Source: Ancylobacter sp. WKF20 (lineage in GTDB: Bacteria; Pseudomonadota; Alphaproteobacteria; Rhizobiales; Xanthobacteraceae). Taken from it: a stretch of DNA of 64,000 bases. A model generated the notes under the pieces. It did no database searches. It saw only the letters and a program-made list of their open reading frames with translations, and was not told the DNA's origin. The DNA lies in assembly GCF_029760895.1 (NCBI RefSeq), contig NZ_CP121679.1, positions 1,550,001 to 1,614,000 on the forward strand, read 5' to 3'. This document shows positions 43,287 through 51,534 of this stretch, piece by piece (the first letter of the stretch is position 1; each line of letters begins with the position of its first letter). A program made the position numbers and the translations under genes.

Positions 43287-44243
43287 ATGAACAGCTCCAT
43301 CAGCCCGCATCCCGCCCACGGCAATTATCACGGTCTCATAGCCCGCGCGGCCGCCCTCGGCCCTCTGCGCACGGCCGTCGCCCACCCTTGCGATGAATCC
43401 TCGCTGCGCGCCGCCCTTGATGCCACCGGCGCCGGGCTCATCACCCCCATTCTTGTCGGCCCGCAGGGGCGGATCGCCTCCGTCGCGCGCGAGCATGGGC
43501 TCGATCTTACCGGCCTCACCCTCATGGACACCGCGCACAGCGCGGCCTCGGCCGCCCGCGCCGTCGAGCTGGTGCGCGCGGGCGACGCCGCACTGCTGAT
43601 GAAGGGCAGCCTGCACAGCGACGAGATTCTCGGCGCGATCACGGCGCGGGACACCGGCCTGCGCACGGGACGGCGCGTCAGCCATGTCTTCATCATGGAT
43701 GTCCCGTCCTATCCCGAGCCCCTGTTCATCACCGACGCGGCGGTCAACATCTTTCCCGACCTCGATGCGAAACGCGACATTGTGCAGAACGCTATCGACC
43801 TCCATCTCGGCCTTGGTCTCGGGCGTCCGCGTGTGGCGATTTTATCCGCGGTGGAGACGGTCACCACCAGCATCCCCTCCACCATTGACGCCGCCGCCCT
43901 GTGCAAGATGGCCGAGCGAGGGCAGATCACCGGTGCCGACCTGGATGGACCGCTGGCGCTCGACAACGCCATTTCCCCGGAAGCCGCGCGCATCAAGGGG
44001 CTCACCTCACCCGTGGCCGGCCGGGCGCAGATACTCGTCGCCCCCGACCTTGAGGCCGGCAACATGCTGGCGAAGAACCTCACCTTCATGGCTGGCGCCG
44101 ACGCCGCCGGGCTGGTGCTGGGCGCGCGCGTGCCGGTGATTCTGACGAGCCGCGCCGACACGTTGAAGACCCGCCTCGCCTCCTGCGCAGTGGCTGTGCT
44201 TTACGCCGATGCGCGGCTGCGTCAGCCCGGGCTGGGAGGTTGA
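43287..44243 (+). CDS. Phosphate acetyl/butyryltransferase family enzyme
   Basis: 318 residues. Single PTA_PTB catalytic domain without the N-terminal hydratase or DRTGG domains seen in longer relatives. Interconverts an acyl-CoA (most likely acetyl-CoA) and acyl phosphate. Typical: MKGSLHSDEILGAI, SHVFIMDVPSYPEPLFITDAA, VAILSAVETV, DGPLALDNAISPEAARIKG and the C-terminal ADAAGLVLGARVPVILTSRAD. The ATG at 43287 has AAGGA upstream; the frame reaches back to 43173. Directly followed by ackA (three-base gap). With AckA it makes acetate plus ATP from acetyl-CoA, or the reverse. Acetyl versus butyryl preference is inferred from the partner. Confidence 0.88.
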   Translation: MNSSISPHPAHGNYHGLIARAAALGPLRTAVAHPCDESSLRAALDATGAGLITPILVGPQGRIASVAREHGLDLTGLTLMDTAHSAASAARAVELVRAGDAALLMKGSLHSDEILGAITARDTGLRTGRRVSHVFIMDVPSYPEPLFITDAAVNIFPDLDAKRDIVQNAIDLHLGLGLGRPRVAILSAVETVTTSIPSTIDAAALCKMAERGQITGADLDGPLALDNAISPEAARIKGLTSPVAGRAQILVAPDLEAGNMLAKNLTFMAGADAAGLVLGARVPVILTSRADTLKTRLASCAVAVLYADARLRQPGLGG

Positions 44244-44246
44244 GCG

Positions 44247-45464
44247 ATGAGCGATGTCCTGTTCGTAGTGAATGCCGGCTCGTCCAGCATCAAGTTCAAG
44301 CTTTACGGCGTGACGGGCGATGAACTGGAGGTGATGATCGCCGGGGCGCTCGACGGCATCGGTACACGCCCGCGCCTGCGGGCCCGCGACGGTGCCGGGC
44401 AATCCCTCGTGGAGCAGGATTTCACCGCGCAGGAGATCGCCGGCCCACATGATGCGCAACACGCCATTGGCGACTGGATCACCCCCCTCATCGACGACCA
44501 CCATCTGATCGGCGTCGGCCACCGCGTCGTGCATGGTGGACCGGACTATAGCCACCCCGTGCTGATCGACAGCGCGGTTTTGGCACGGCTGGAAAGCTTC
44601 ATTCCGCTAGCCCCCCTCCACCAGCTGACCAATCTCGACCCCATCCGTGTGATCCGCCAGCGCCGGCCGGATCTGCCGCAGGTTGCCTGTTTCGACACCG
44701 CTTTTCATCGTGGGCACCCGGAGATCGCCGACCGCTTCGCCCTGCCCCGCGCCCTTTATGAGGATGGCGTGCGCCGCTACGGCTTTCACGGCCTGTCCTA
44801 TGAGTATGTGTCGGCGCGCCTGCGCGCCATCGACCCACACGCGGCCGCGGGCGCCGTGGTCATCGCGCATCTCGGTTCCGGCGCTTCCGCCTGCGCGCTT
44901 CGCGATGGGGCCAGTCAGGATTCCACCATGAGCTTCACCGCTCTGGACGGGCTACCCATGGGGACACGCTGCGGCGCTCTCGATGCGGGCGTGGTGCTTC
45001 ATCTCATTGAGCAGAAGGGCATGAGTCCGTCCGAAGTTGGCCATCTGCTCTATCATGACAGCGGCCTCAAGGGCCTCTCCGGCATCAGCAGCGACATGCG
45101 CGAGCTCATCTCCAGCGATGCCCCTGAGGCGGCGCTGGCGGTAGATTACTTCTGCCTGAAGGTCGCTCAGGCGGTGGCGCAGTTCATCGTCACGTTGGGC
45201 GGCCTTGATGCGCTTGTGTTCACTGCGGGAATTGGCGAGCGCTCCGCACCGGTGCGGGCGCGAATCGCGGAGCGGCTGGCATTTCTTGGCCTGGAGCTGG
45301 ATGCGGATGCGAATGCACGGAATGCGCTGCGCATTCACGCCCCCGGCTCAAGCCTGCGGGCCTTCGTCATCCCGACCGACGAAGAAGGCATGATCGCCCG
45401 CCACACGCTGCGGTTGCTCGGAGACGTCGAAAGTGAAGCGCGTCAGGGCGCGCCGAGGCCCTGA
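44247..45464 (+). CDS. ackA: Acetate kinase
   Basis: 405 residues. Transfers phosphate between acetyl phosphate and ADP. ASKHA-fold signatures: FVVNAGSSSIKFKLYG, CFDTAFHRGHPEIA with the catalytic Asp, YGFHGLSYEYVS, VIAHLGSGASACALRDG, LDGLPMGTRCGALDAG and LVFTAGIGERSAPVR. Cotranscribed with the preceding phosphotransacetylase gene. Its last 22 bases overlap the 3' end of the convergent envelope-protein gene on the other strand. Confidence 0.96.
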   Translation: MSDVLFVVNAGSSSIKFKLYGVTGDELEVMIAGALDGIGTRPRLRARDGAGQSLVEQDFTAQEIAGPHDAQHAIGDWITPLIDDHHLIGVGHRVVHGGPDYSHPVLIDSAVLARLESFIPLAPLHQLTNLDPIRVIRQRRPDLPQVACFDTAFHRGHPEIADRFALPRALYEDGVRRYGFHGLSYEYVSARLRAIDPHAAAGAVVIAHLGSGASACALRDGASQDSTMSFTALDGLPMGTRCGALDAGVVLHLIEQKGMSPSEVGHLLYHDSGLKGLSGISSDMRELISSDAPEAALAVDYFCLKVAQAVAQFIVTLGGLDALVFTAGIGERSAPVRARIAERLAFLGLELDADANARNALRIHAPGSSLRAFVIPTDEEGMIARHTLRLLGDVESEARQGAPRP

Positions 45465-46111
45465 TACGCCTTCCAATCCCGCTCGACCTGCGCCCGTATA
45501 TCCGGGTTAAGGGTCGCCAGCAGCCGGCGCCAGAACGGACCGAAATGGCGGTTGCTGTCGCCGAGGACGATCTGAAGCTGCGAGAACATCATGCTCTTGG
45601 CGTTGTCGGGCAATTCCGGCCAGAGATTGAGCATGAAGGCCACCCGCCAGTGCACGAGATCAAACTCGCGCGGCCCGGTCACATAAGACGTGTTCCATGC
45701 GGCGATTGCCAGATCGGGCGAGCGCAACAGCCAGCTAGAGGTCGCAAGATCGAGCCACACGGCGGAATTGACCGGATCAACCGCCAGCACGCTTGCCGCA
45801 TTGACCTGCGTGCGGCCAGGAGGATCGGCCATCGCCTGGCCAAGCCTGAGATAAAGCTCGCGGGCGCGGTTGCGGACACCCACGGTGTTCGCCCACTCGC
45901 CCACCTCGGCCTGCAGCGCGATAAGCGGCTGCAGGGTCTCGGCCTTCAGATAGTCGCCGGCGAGGCTCACCATGACTCGGTCATCCAGCGACTGGAACCG
46001 CCAGAGCCGAACGCCACCGAACGCCAGCAGCGATGCCGCCGCGATGAGCGCGAGGGAGCCGGCAATCCGCAATGGACGCCCGACGCCAGCGCCCGATTGA
46101 TCAGCCGACAT
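45443..46111 (-). CDS. Membrane-anchored protein of unknown function in the polysaccharide locus
   Basis: 222 residues. One transmembrane segment (PLRIAGSLALIAAASLLAFGGV) near the N-terminus, then a ~185-residue helical periplasmic part: REFDLVHWRVAFMLNLWPEL, LDPVNSAVWLDLATSSWLLR-like TPR-type helices. No catalytic motif seen. The ATG at 46111 overlaps the end of the tyrosine-kinase gene by 11 bases, so it is translationally coupled to it and is very likely part of the export machinery. Proteins of this kind follow Wzc-like genes in other alphaproteobacteria under hypothetical names. Confidence 0.75.
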   Translation of the reverse strand: MSADQSGAGVGRPLRIAGSLALIAAASLLAFGGVRLWRFQSLDDRVMVSLAGDYLKAETLQPLIALQAEVGEWANTVGVRNRARELYLRLGQAMADPPGRTQVNAASVLAVDPVNSAVWLDLATSSWLLRSPDLAIAAWNTSYVTGPREFDLVHWRVAFMLNLWPELPDNAKSMMFSQLQIVLGDSNRHFGPFWRRLLATLNPDIRAQVERDWKAYQGLGAP

Positions 46112-48299
46112 AGTACTTCTTGTAATAGGCCGACGAGTAATAGGAGTAGCGGCCATAGCGCGGCGTCCGGCGCAGATCGACCATGTTGAACGCGATGCCG
46201 CACACTTTGCGGTCGCCCGGGATGCGCTCCAGCGAATGACGAACGAACTCGCGCGCTGTCACGCCCCAGCGGACTACGAAGACCACCTTGTCCGCAACCG
46301 ACGCGAGCACCGCCGCATCCACCACGGGACCGACAGGCGGCGCGTCGACGATGATCAGATCGAAGCTTTGGCGCAACTGGTCGATCAGATGCTGCATCCG
46401 CGCGGACCCGAGCAGGTCGGGCGGGCTCTGCGTCTTCGCGCCTGAACCGAGCACATAGACGCCCGACAGCTTGTCGCGATGGAGAATGCCCTCGGCCGCC
46501 GCGGTCTGCGCCAGCAGTTCCACCAGCCCTGGCCGATCGGTCAGCCCGAACTGCTGCGAAATGGACGGACGCCGTAGATCGCAGTCGATCAGCAAGACGC
46601 GCTTGCCCGATGTCGCCGCGGAGACGGCGAGCGAAATCGCCAGCGATGTCTTGCCCTCACCCGGCGAGGCGGAGGTGATCTCCACCACCTGAGGCGGATT
46701 GTCGACGTCGGACATCTGAACGCCTGCCCGCAGGCTGCGTATAGATTCACTGAACCGGGACAAGGGCTTCTCTACGAGGAATTTCAGGACGGGCACGGCC
46801 CCTCCCGCTTCCATCTCCGGGAAGTCCGCCCATTCGACAGAGGACAGGACCGGCAGCCCCGTCTGCTCCTCCACCTGGCGCGGGCTGGTGAAGCCGGAGT
46901 TGAGCAGGTCGAGAAGGAGAGCAACACCGAAGCCGACAATCAACCCGAGTGCAGCTCCAGCGCCGAGGAACAGCGGACGGCTCGGAGAGGTTGGCCCACC
47001 GCCTGGCAAGGCCGGGGTAATGATCCGAGCATCCTGAATGTCCATCTCAGAACGCTCAGAAGTCAGCTTGGCCTGCGTCAGAAATGTTTCGTAGAGCGTG
47101 CGATTTGCCTGGGCGTCGCGCTCGAGCTCACGCAGCCGGATCGTGAGCGAACTCTCGGCACCAGCCTGACCCGACGCACTGGCAACGTTGGCCTCCATCG
47201 CATCGGCACGTGTTTGGGCGACGTCGTAGTCATTCTTGAGGTTTACAATGATACGTTGAATTTCAGTATTTATGAGACGCTCGACCTCCCGGCGCTCCGC
47301 TCGTACATTGACGACGAGCGGATGACGCTCGCCATATCGAGACACCAAATCCGCCTCACGGGCAGAGACCGATGCGAGCCGCCCGCGCAGGTCGCTGATC
47401 ACGCCCGATTTAATGACGTCAGGAATGGAGTCGACCTTACCGCCGTTTTCAAGTAGATCTCGAGCCTGCTCGTACTTGGCCTTCTTGGCGGCGGCTTCCG
47501 TCTGAATTTGCACCAACTCAGCGTTTACTTCCGAGAGTTGCTGATCATTGAGAGTTCTGGATCCAACAGCAACAATGTTATTATCGTTGCGAAACTTGAC
47601 AACGGCCTCTTCCGAAGCACGCAGAGCCTCGCGAAGGCTCTGCATGCGCTCAGTAAGCCAAGAAGACGCACGCCGGGCTGATTCAAATCTACTCTCAAGC
47701 TGGTCCGTAATATAAGCATCCGCAATTGCGTTAGCGATGCGTGCAGCCTTGACGCGATCTTCCGAAGCAACCGCGATGGTTATAATGGAGGATCGCGGCT
47801 TGCGGCCAATGGTCATGGCCAACGTCAGCCGCCCTATAGTACCGCGCGTCGTGGGGTCGATATCATCCCCGGACGTCGGTTGCGACACGGCGGCCGGTGC
47901 CGGCGCCCCACCGAGCCCAACAAGCAACTTCAGTCGCGCTAGAATCGACACCTCTGGCGCGCCGAATTCGGGATCTTCATTGAGCTTCTCATGCTCCACA
48001 ACACGCTTCAGAAAATTGACCGACGTCAGAATCGCCATCTGATCATCGATCACCGTCTTATCGTCGAGAGGCGAGAGCTCATTGCCCAAACCGCTTCGCG
48101 ACGAACTGTCAAGAAGAACCTCAGCGGTACTTGTATAAGTCGGAGTAATCGTAAGATAAATTACAAAGGCAGCAGCCAGCACGCTCGCAGCCACCATCGC
48201 AATCAGCGGCCAGCGACGAAGCAGGAAGTCAACAGCGTGGTGTAGGTCGAACCGACCGCCCTCTTCCGACCGAGAGAATTCCGCAATCTGACCGTGCAT
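46101..48299 (-). CDS. Polysaccharide chain-length protein with BY-type tyrosine kinase domain (Wzc/ExoP-like)
   Basis: 732 residues, inner membrane. Wzz domain with the first helix at about 30-50, a long periplasmic coiled-coil region (about 200-420), a second helix (LFLGAGAALGLIVGFGVALL), then a cytoplasmic BY-kinase domain. Kinase motifs: Walker A SPGEGKTSLAIS, Walker A' VLLIDCDLRRPS, Walker B DLIIVDAPPV. The last 18 residues hold eight tyrosines, the autophosphorylated cluster. Controls polymer length and export with the Wza-type protein encoded divergently. Phosphatase partner: none of the low-molecular-weight tyrosine type in the window. Confidence 0.93.
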   Translation of the reverse strand: MHGQIAEFSRSEEGGRFDLHHAVDFLLRRWPLIAMVAASVLAAAFVIYLTITPTYTSTAEVLLDSSSRSGLGNELSPLDDKTVIDDQMAILTSVNFLKRVVEHEKLNEDPEFGAPEVSILARLKLLVGLGGAPAPAAVSQPTSGDDIDPTTRGTIGRLTLAMTIGRKPRSSIITIAVASEDRVKAARIANAIADAYITDQLESRFESARRASSWLTERMQSLREALRASEEAVVKFRNDNNIVAVGSRTLNDQQLSEVNAELVQIQTEAAAKKAKYEQARDLLENGGKVDSIPDVIKSGVISDLRGRLASVSAREADLVSRYGERHPLVVNVRAERREVERLINTEIQRIIVNLKNDYDVAQTRADAMEANVASASGQAGAESSLTIRLRELERDAQANRTLYETFLTQAKLTSERSEMDIQDARIITPALPGGGPTSPSRPLFLGAGAALGLIVGFGVALLLDLLNSGFTSPRQVEEQTGLPVLSSVEWADFPEMEAGGAVPVLKFLVEKPLSRFSESIRSLRAGVQMSDVDNPPQVVEITSASPGEGKTSLAISLAVSAATSGKRVLLIDCDLRRPSISQQFGLTDRPGLVELLAQTAAAEGILHRDKLSGVYVLGSGAKTQSPPDLLGSARMQHLIDQLRQSFDLIIVDAPPVGPVVDAAVLASVADKVVFVVRWGVTAREFVRHSLERIPGDRKVCGIAFNMVDLRRTPRYGRYSYYSSAYYKKYYVG

Positions 48300-48379
48300 T
48301 TCAACCCACTCAGGACGTCGCCTACATAAACCGAGGAACCGCGCCCGCCGAACAGCCCTGCGCCACCCTCTCGGTCACC

Positions 48380-48403
48380 GTGCATTATACTCACATAATG
48401 CAC
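48380..48403. promoter_or_regulatory. Perfect 24-bp inverted repeat in the divergent polysaccharide promoter region
   Basis: GTGCATTAT-ACTCAC-ATAATGCAC: nine-base arms, six-base spacer, in an AT-rich 250-base gap between the tyrosine-kinase and export-lipoprotein genes. No T tail on either side, so an operator is more likely than a terminator. Binding protein unknown. Confidence 0.7.
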
Positions 48404-48550
48404 GATTCATAGCGACGCTGCCGAGCGAGAGTGCTATAATTTTTTGTGGTTATACACTTGCCTATGTCAGGGATTTGAATGGCATAGTACAATTCTAGAC
48501 CGAACCACCAAAAGCCACATCAAGACTATCCACTAAGCTTGTTAGGTAGA

Positions 48551-49168
48551 ATGATGCCTGCACGACGCAAGTGGGGGGTTGACGGTGAAAAGACTTCACT
48601 CAACCACTTCCGCAGAGTTTTACTACTAGGCGCCGCCGCCGCCGTGCTCTCGGGATGCGCCGGAGCCCCCAGCGCACCGCCGCCCAGCGCAGCCGCCACG
48701 GATACGCCCCCAGAGTACCTTTTGGGAACCGGTGACCGCATTCGCCTCAACGTCTTCAACGAGGCATCGCTGTCCGGTGAGTTCGAGGTCGACTCATCCG
48801 GCATGATTTCGATCCCTTTGATCGGCTCACTGAAGGCAGCTGGCCTGTCGCAGCGCCAGCTCGAACAGTCGATCAGTGAGAAGCTTTCTAGTGGATACAT
48901 GCGCGATCCGCGCGTTAACGTAGAAATTCTGAAGTACCGGCCATTTTATATAATTGGCGAAGTCCACAAGCCGGGTGAGTACCCTTACCGCAATGGCATG
49001 AATATCGTCAGTGCGGCCGCAGTCGCCGGTGGATTTACCTATCGGGCCAATGACCAGACGGTGTTCATTCGACGGGCCGGCCAGAGCCAGGAATATTCCT
49101 ACCCAGTTACAACGACGACTATGGTTTATCCGGGCGATATCGTGCGAGTTGCAGAGCGCCTGTTCTGA
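48551..49168 (+). CDS. Polysaccharide export lipoprotein (Wza-like, short form)
   Basis: About 205 residues. Lipoprotein signal with lipobox LSGC (RRVLLLGAAAAVLSGCAGAP), then a Poly_export domain (YLLGTGDRIRLNVFNEASLS, GMISIPLIGSLKAAGLSQ) and one SLBB unit (YIIGEVHKPGEYPYRNGMNI). Forms or lines the outer-membrane exit for polymer. Much shorter than Wza (~380), lacking the C-terminal barrel helix; such short forms are common in alphaproteobacteria and work with a separate outer-membrane protein. The start is uncertain (ATG at 48551 or 48554, weak Shine-Dalgarno AGGTAG). Divergent from the kinase gene. Confidence 0.88.
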   Translation: MMPARRKWGVDGEKTSLNHFRRVLLLGAAAAVLSGCAGAPSAPPPSAAATDTPPEYLLGTGDRIRLNVFNEASLSGEFEVDSSGMISIPLIGSLKAAGLSQRQLEQSISEKLSSGYMRDPRVNVEILKYRPFYIIGEVHKPGEYPYRNGMNIVSAAAVAGGFTYRANDQTVFIRRAGQSQEYSYPVTTTTMVYPGDIVRVAERLF

Positions 49169-49200
49169 TCACGCGAGCCGGTCATGACGCATCAGGCGTC

Positions 49201-50667
49201 TTACCGGCTCGTGTCGATGCGGCGACTCCAACTCTGGGTCAGTCCGGCACCGAGCAAGGCCCAGAAGGTTACACCGACCGCTTGGATTTGCAGGCTAAAG
49301 TCGACCAGCGAATGCGTGAGCGCCGCGACGCTGGCCGCGAGCGCCGCGAGACTGAGCAGAGGCCGCCTCTCGCGGCGCGCGATGTTCCGCATCATGACAA
49401 CCAGCACGCCGGCGCCAAGGGCAAGCAGGGCGAGCGTCGCAGGAAAACCCAGCTCGAAAGCAAGCTCGACATAGGTATCGTGGGCCTTGGTCCAGAAGGA
49501 GTTGAGGAACCGGTCGCTTCGGTAAACCGGGTAGACATCGGCAAAGCTGCCATAACCGAAGCCGGTGACCGGCACATCGCGTGCCGCCTCAAGCGTCTGC
49601 AGCGCTACGCTGAGCCGCGTATCGAGTCCATCCGCCGTGTCGACACGCTCCACGGTGCCTTCCCCATACGCGAGCACGAGAGCAACAAACCCAAGTGCCA
49701 CAAGCAATCCGGCAATGCCATGCGCAACCGAACGGCGACCGGACACGCCATACAGGGCAATCAAGGTAACAACACCAAAAATGCCGCAAAGCAGACCAGC
49801 GCGCGATAAGGTCCAGAGCAGCGCGATGGCGATGACCAGCAGCGGCACCATCAGCGGCAGCGCCTGCCGCACCACCCGGGCCATAAGCTCCGACAGCCGC
49901 AGCGCGAAGGGGAGATGCCGCGACACGCCGTCCCCCTGCAGGCTATCGAACACGAGAGCCAGCGCAACCACGAGGCCAACATTGGCGTACGTGGCAAAGC
50001 TGTTGCGGTTGATGAAGGTGGACGTAACCGCACCGGGATAAGCGAACTTTGGCCCCCAGAGCAGCTGTTCCGGGAACGCGATCAGCTGGATGATGCCGTA
50101 GAGCGCATAAACGGCAATGATCCCGACAAGACCAAGGGCGAACAGACGCGCGCGCAGACCATCACGGCAAAGCTGAACCGCCAGATAAAACGCGGCCGCC
50201 GTCGTCGCCAGCCGAAGCAGGGCGACCAGACCCGCATCGGGGGTCGTGGATATGCTGCCGTGAACTGGCGGCGCGCCCGGGACAGATGTCAGCACATCGG
50301 CGGCGATCTGCCAGAAATCGCTGCGCCACGACAGCGGAAGGCCCGGCAGCGTCTGCACAACGATCCAGCCGGCGACCGCCGCGAACACTCCCAGGGCCCA
50401 TCCCAAACGACGCAAGGCGACCGGACGAGGCCGATCGCCGAGCAGGAAGCCGAGTTCGATCACCGCCAGCATGCTTCCGAACAGGATGGCATTGGTCGCC
50501 CAAGCGATCGGACGGTTGCTGCCAAAGGCCAAAGGCAGCCAGGCAAGCGTGACGAGGAAAACAACGAAAATCAGATCGTTGAGGCTCTCCACCCCGTCCG
50601 CCCGGCGCAGGAACCGCGGATCGTCACGGTTCGCGCGTACGGCCCGCATGGCTGTCGCCGCTTTCAT
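49201..50667 (-). CDS. O-antigen ligase / polymerase family membrane protein
   Basis: 488 residues, about 12 predicted helices. Wzy_C/WaaL-type domain with the long periplasmic loop and the conserved region WTLSRAGLLCGIFGVVTLIALYG. The loop contains VPVTGFGYGSFADVYPVYRS and WTKAHDTYVELAFELGF, typical of exopolysaccharide polymerases (EpsE/HfsC-like). Likely polymerises repeat units at the periplasmic face. The start at 50667 overlaps the phosphatase stop by four bases (ATGA). Confidence 0.88.
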   Translation of the reverse strand: MKAATAMRAVRANRDDPRFLRRADGVESLNDLIFVVFLVTLAWLPLAFGSNRPIAWATNAILFGSMLAVIELGFLLGDRPRPVALRRLGWALGVFAAVAGWIVVQTLPGLPLSWRSDFWQIAADVLTSVPGAPPVHGSISTTPDAGLVALLRLATTAAAFYLAVQLCRDGLRARLFALGLVGIIAVYALYGIIQLIAFPEQLLWGPKFAYPGAVTSTFINRNSFATYANVGLVVALALVFDSLQGDGVSRHLPFALRLSELMARVVRQALPLMVPLLVIAIALLWTLSRAGLLCGIFGVVTLIALYGVSGRRSVAHGIAGLLVALGFVALVLAYGEGTVERVDTADGLDTRLSVALQTLEAARDVPVTGFGYGSFADVYPVYRSDRFLNSFWTKAHDTYVELAFELGFPATLALLALGAGVLVVMMRNIARRERRPLLSLAALAASVAALTHSLVDFSLQIQAVGVTFWALLGAGLTQSWSRRIDTSR

Positions 50668-51428
50668 GTGGTCAGCACCCTCACCTCCGCCGCCTCCAGC
50701 ACCGCGCAACTGAGACGATGGGTCAGGTAGGCACCAGTATCGACATTAATCCGGTTCGGCAGGATCTCGCACGCCATAACCGGGGTGTGACCATGGACCA
50801 CCCGCCGCCCATGATCGGCGGCGGACTCGATGAACGTATCGCGGATCCAGATGAGGTCGTCGTGGGCCTGGCGCTCCAGCGGAACGCCGGGGCGCACGCC
50901 GGCATGGCAGAAGAAATAGCCGCCGAGCTCATGGGACGTCGGGAGGTCGCGCAGGAACGCAAGATGGGCGGGCGGGATAACCTCGCTCGTCGCGGCGCGC
51001 AACGCATCCTCTCCGCCGGCGGCCAAGTACTGCCGCGCCACGATGCCATAGGAGAACAGCGTCTCTACTCCACCATTCGCCAGCCAGACGTCAAAGTCGC
51101 GCTGCCCGTCGAGAGCCTCCAGCAGCATCACTTCGTGATTACCCTTGAGACAGATCCACCCGGCCGCGTCACGCCCCTCGATCAGGCGATCGAGCACCTG
51201 ACGGCTTGCGGCGCCGCGATCAATGTAATCACCGAGGAAGATGAAGAGAGCGGAGGAGGGTCCGGCTGGGCTGCGGTCAGCATCTTGCAGAGCCACGGCA
51301 AGGAGACGATCCAGAAGATCAAGCCGGCCGTGAATGTCGCCGAAGGCGTAGACCCGCTGCCCAGCGGGAATGCTGTAGGTGGGCGGCTCGGGGACAACCG
51401 CCCGCGCACGAAAGCGGGAAAACAACAT
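50664..51428 (-). CDS. PPP-family metallophosphoesterase (serine/threonine-phosphatase-like)
   Basis: 254 residues, cytoplasmic. Two-metal phosphoesterase motifs: GDIHG (30-34), GDYIDRG (66-72), GNHE (96-99), CHAGVRPGVPL and VHGHTPV. Resembles bacterial PrpA/lambda-type phosphatases. The ATG at 51428 is used, with a TTG at 51440 as an alternative; neither has a strong Shine-Dalgarno. Translationally coupled to the polymerase gene, so it belongs to the polysaccharide locus. It may act on the phosphotyrosine kinase or on a polymer intermediate; this is inference. Confidence 0.88.
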   Translation of the reverse strand: MLFSRFRARAVVPEPPTYSIPAGQRVYAFGDIHGRLDLLDRLLAVALQDADRSPAGPSSALFIFLGDYIDRGAASRQVLDRLIEGRDAAGWICLKGNHEVMLLEALDGQRDFDVWLANGGVETLFSYGIVARQYLAAGGEDALRAATSEVIPPAHLAFLRDLPTSHELGGYFFCHAGVRPGVPLERQAHDDLIWIRDTFIESAADHGRRVVHGHTPVMACEILPNRINVDTGAYLTHRLSCAVLEAAEVRVLTT

Positions 51429-51534
51429 GACGCCGGCCAATGACCTCGGGATCGACGAAAACGCTTAGCCCCCCAGCCAAACTGTCCCCAAAGGCATGCC
51501 ACCCGCAAGCGCGGATGGTCCGTACACAGAGCGC

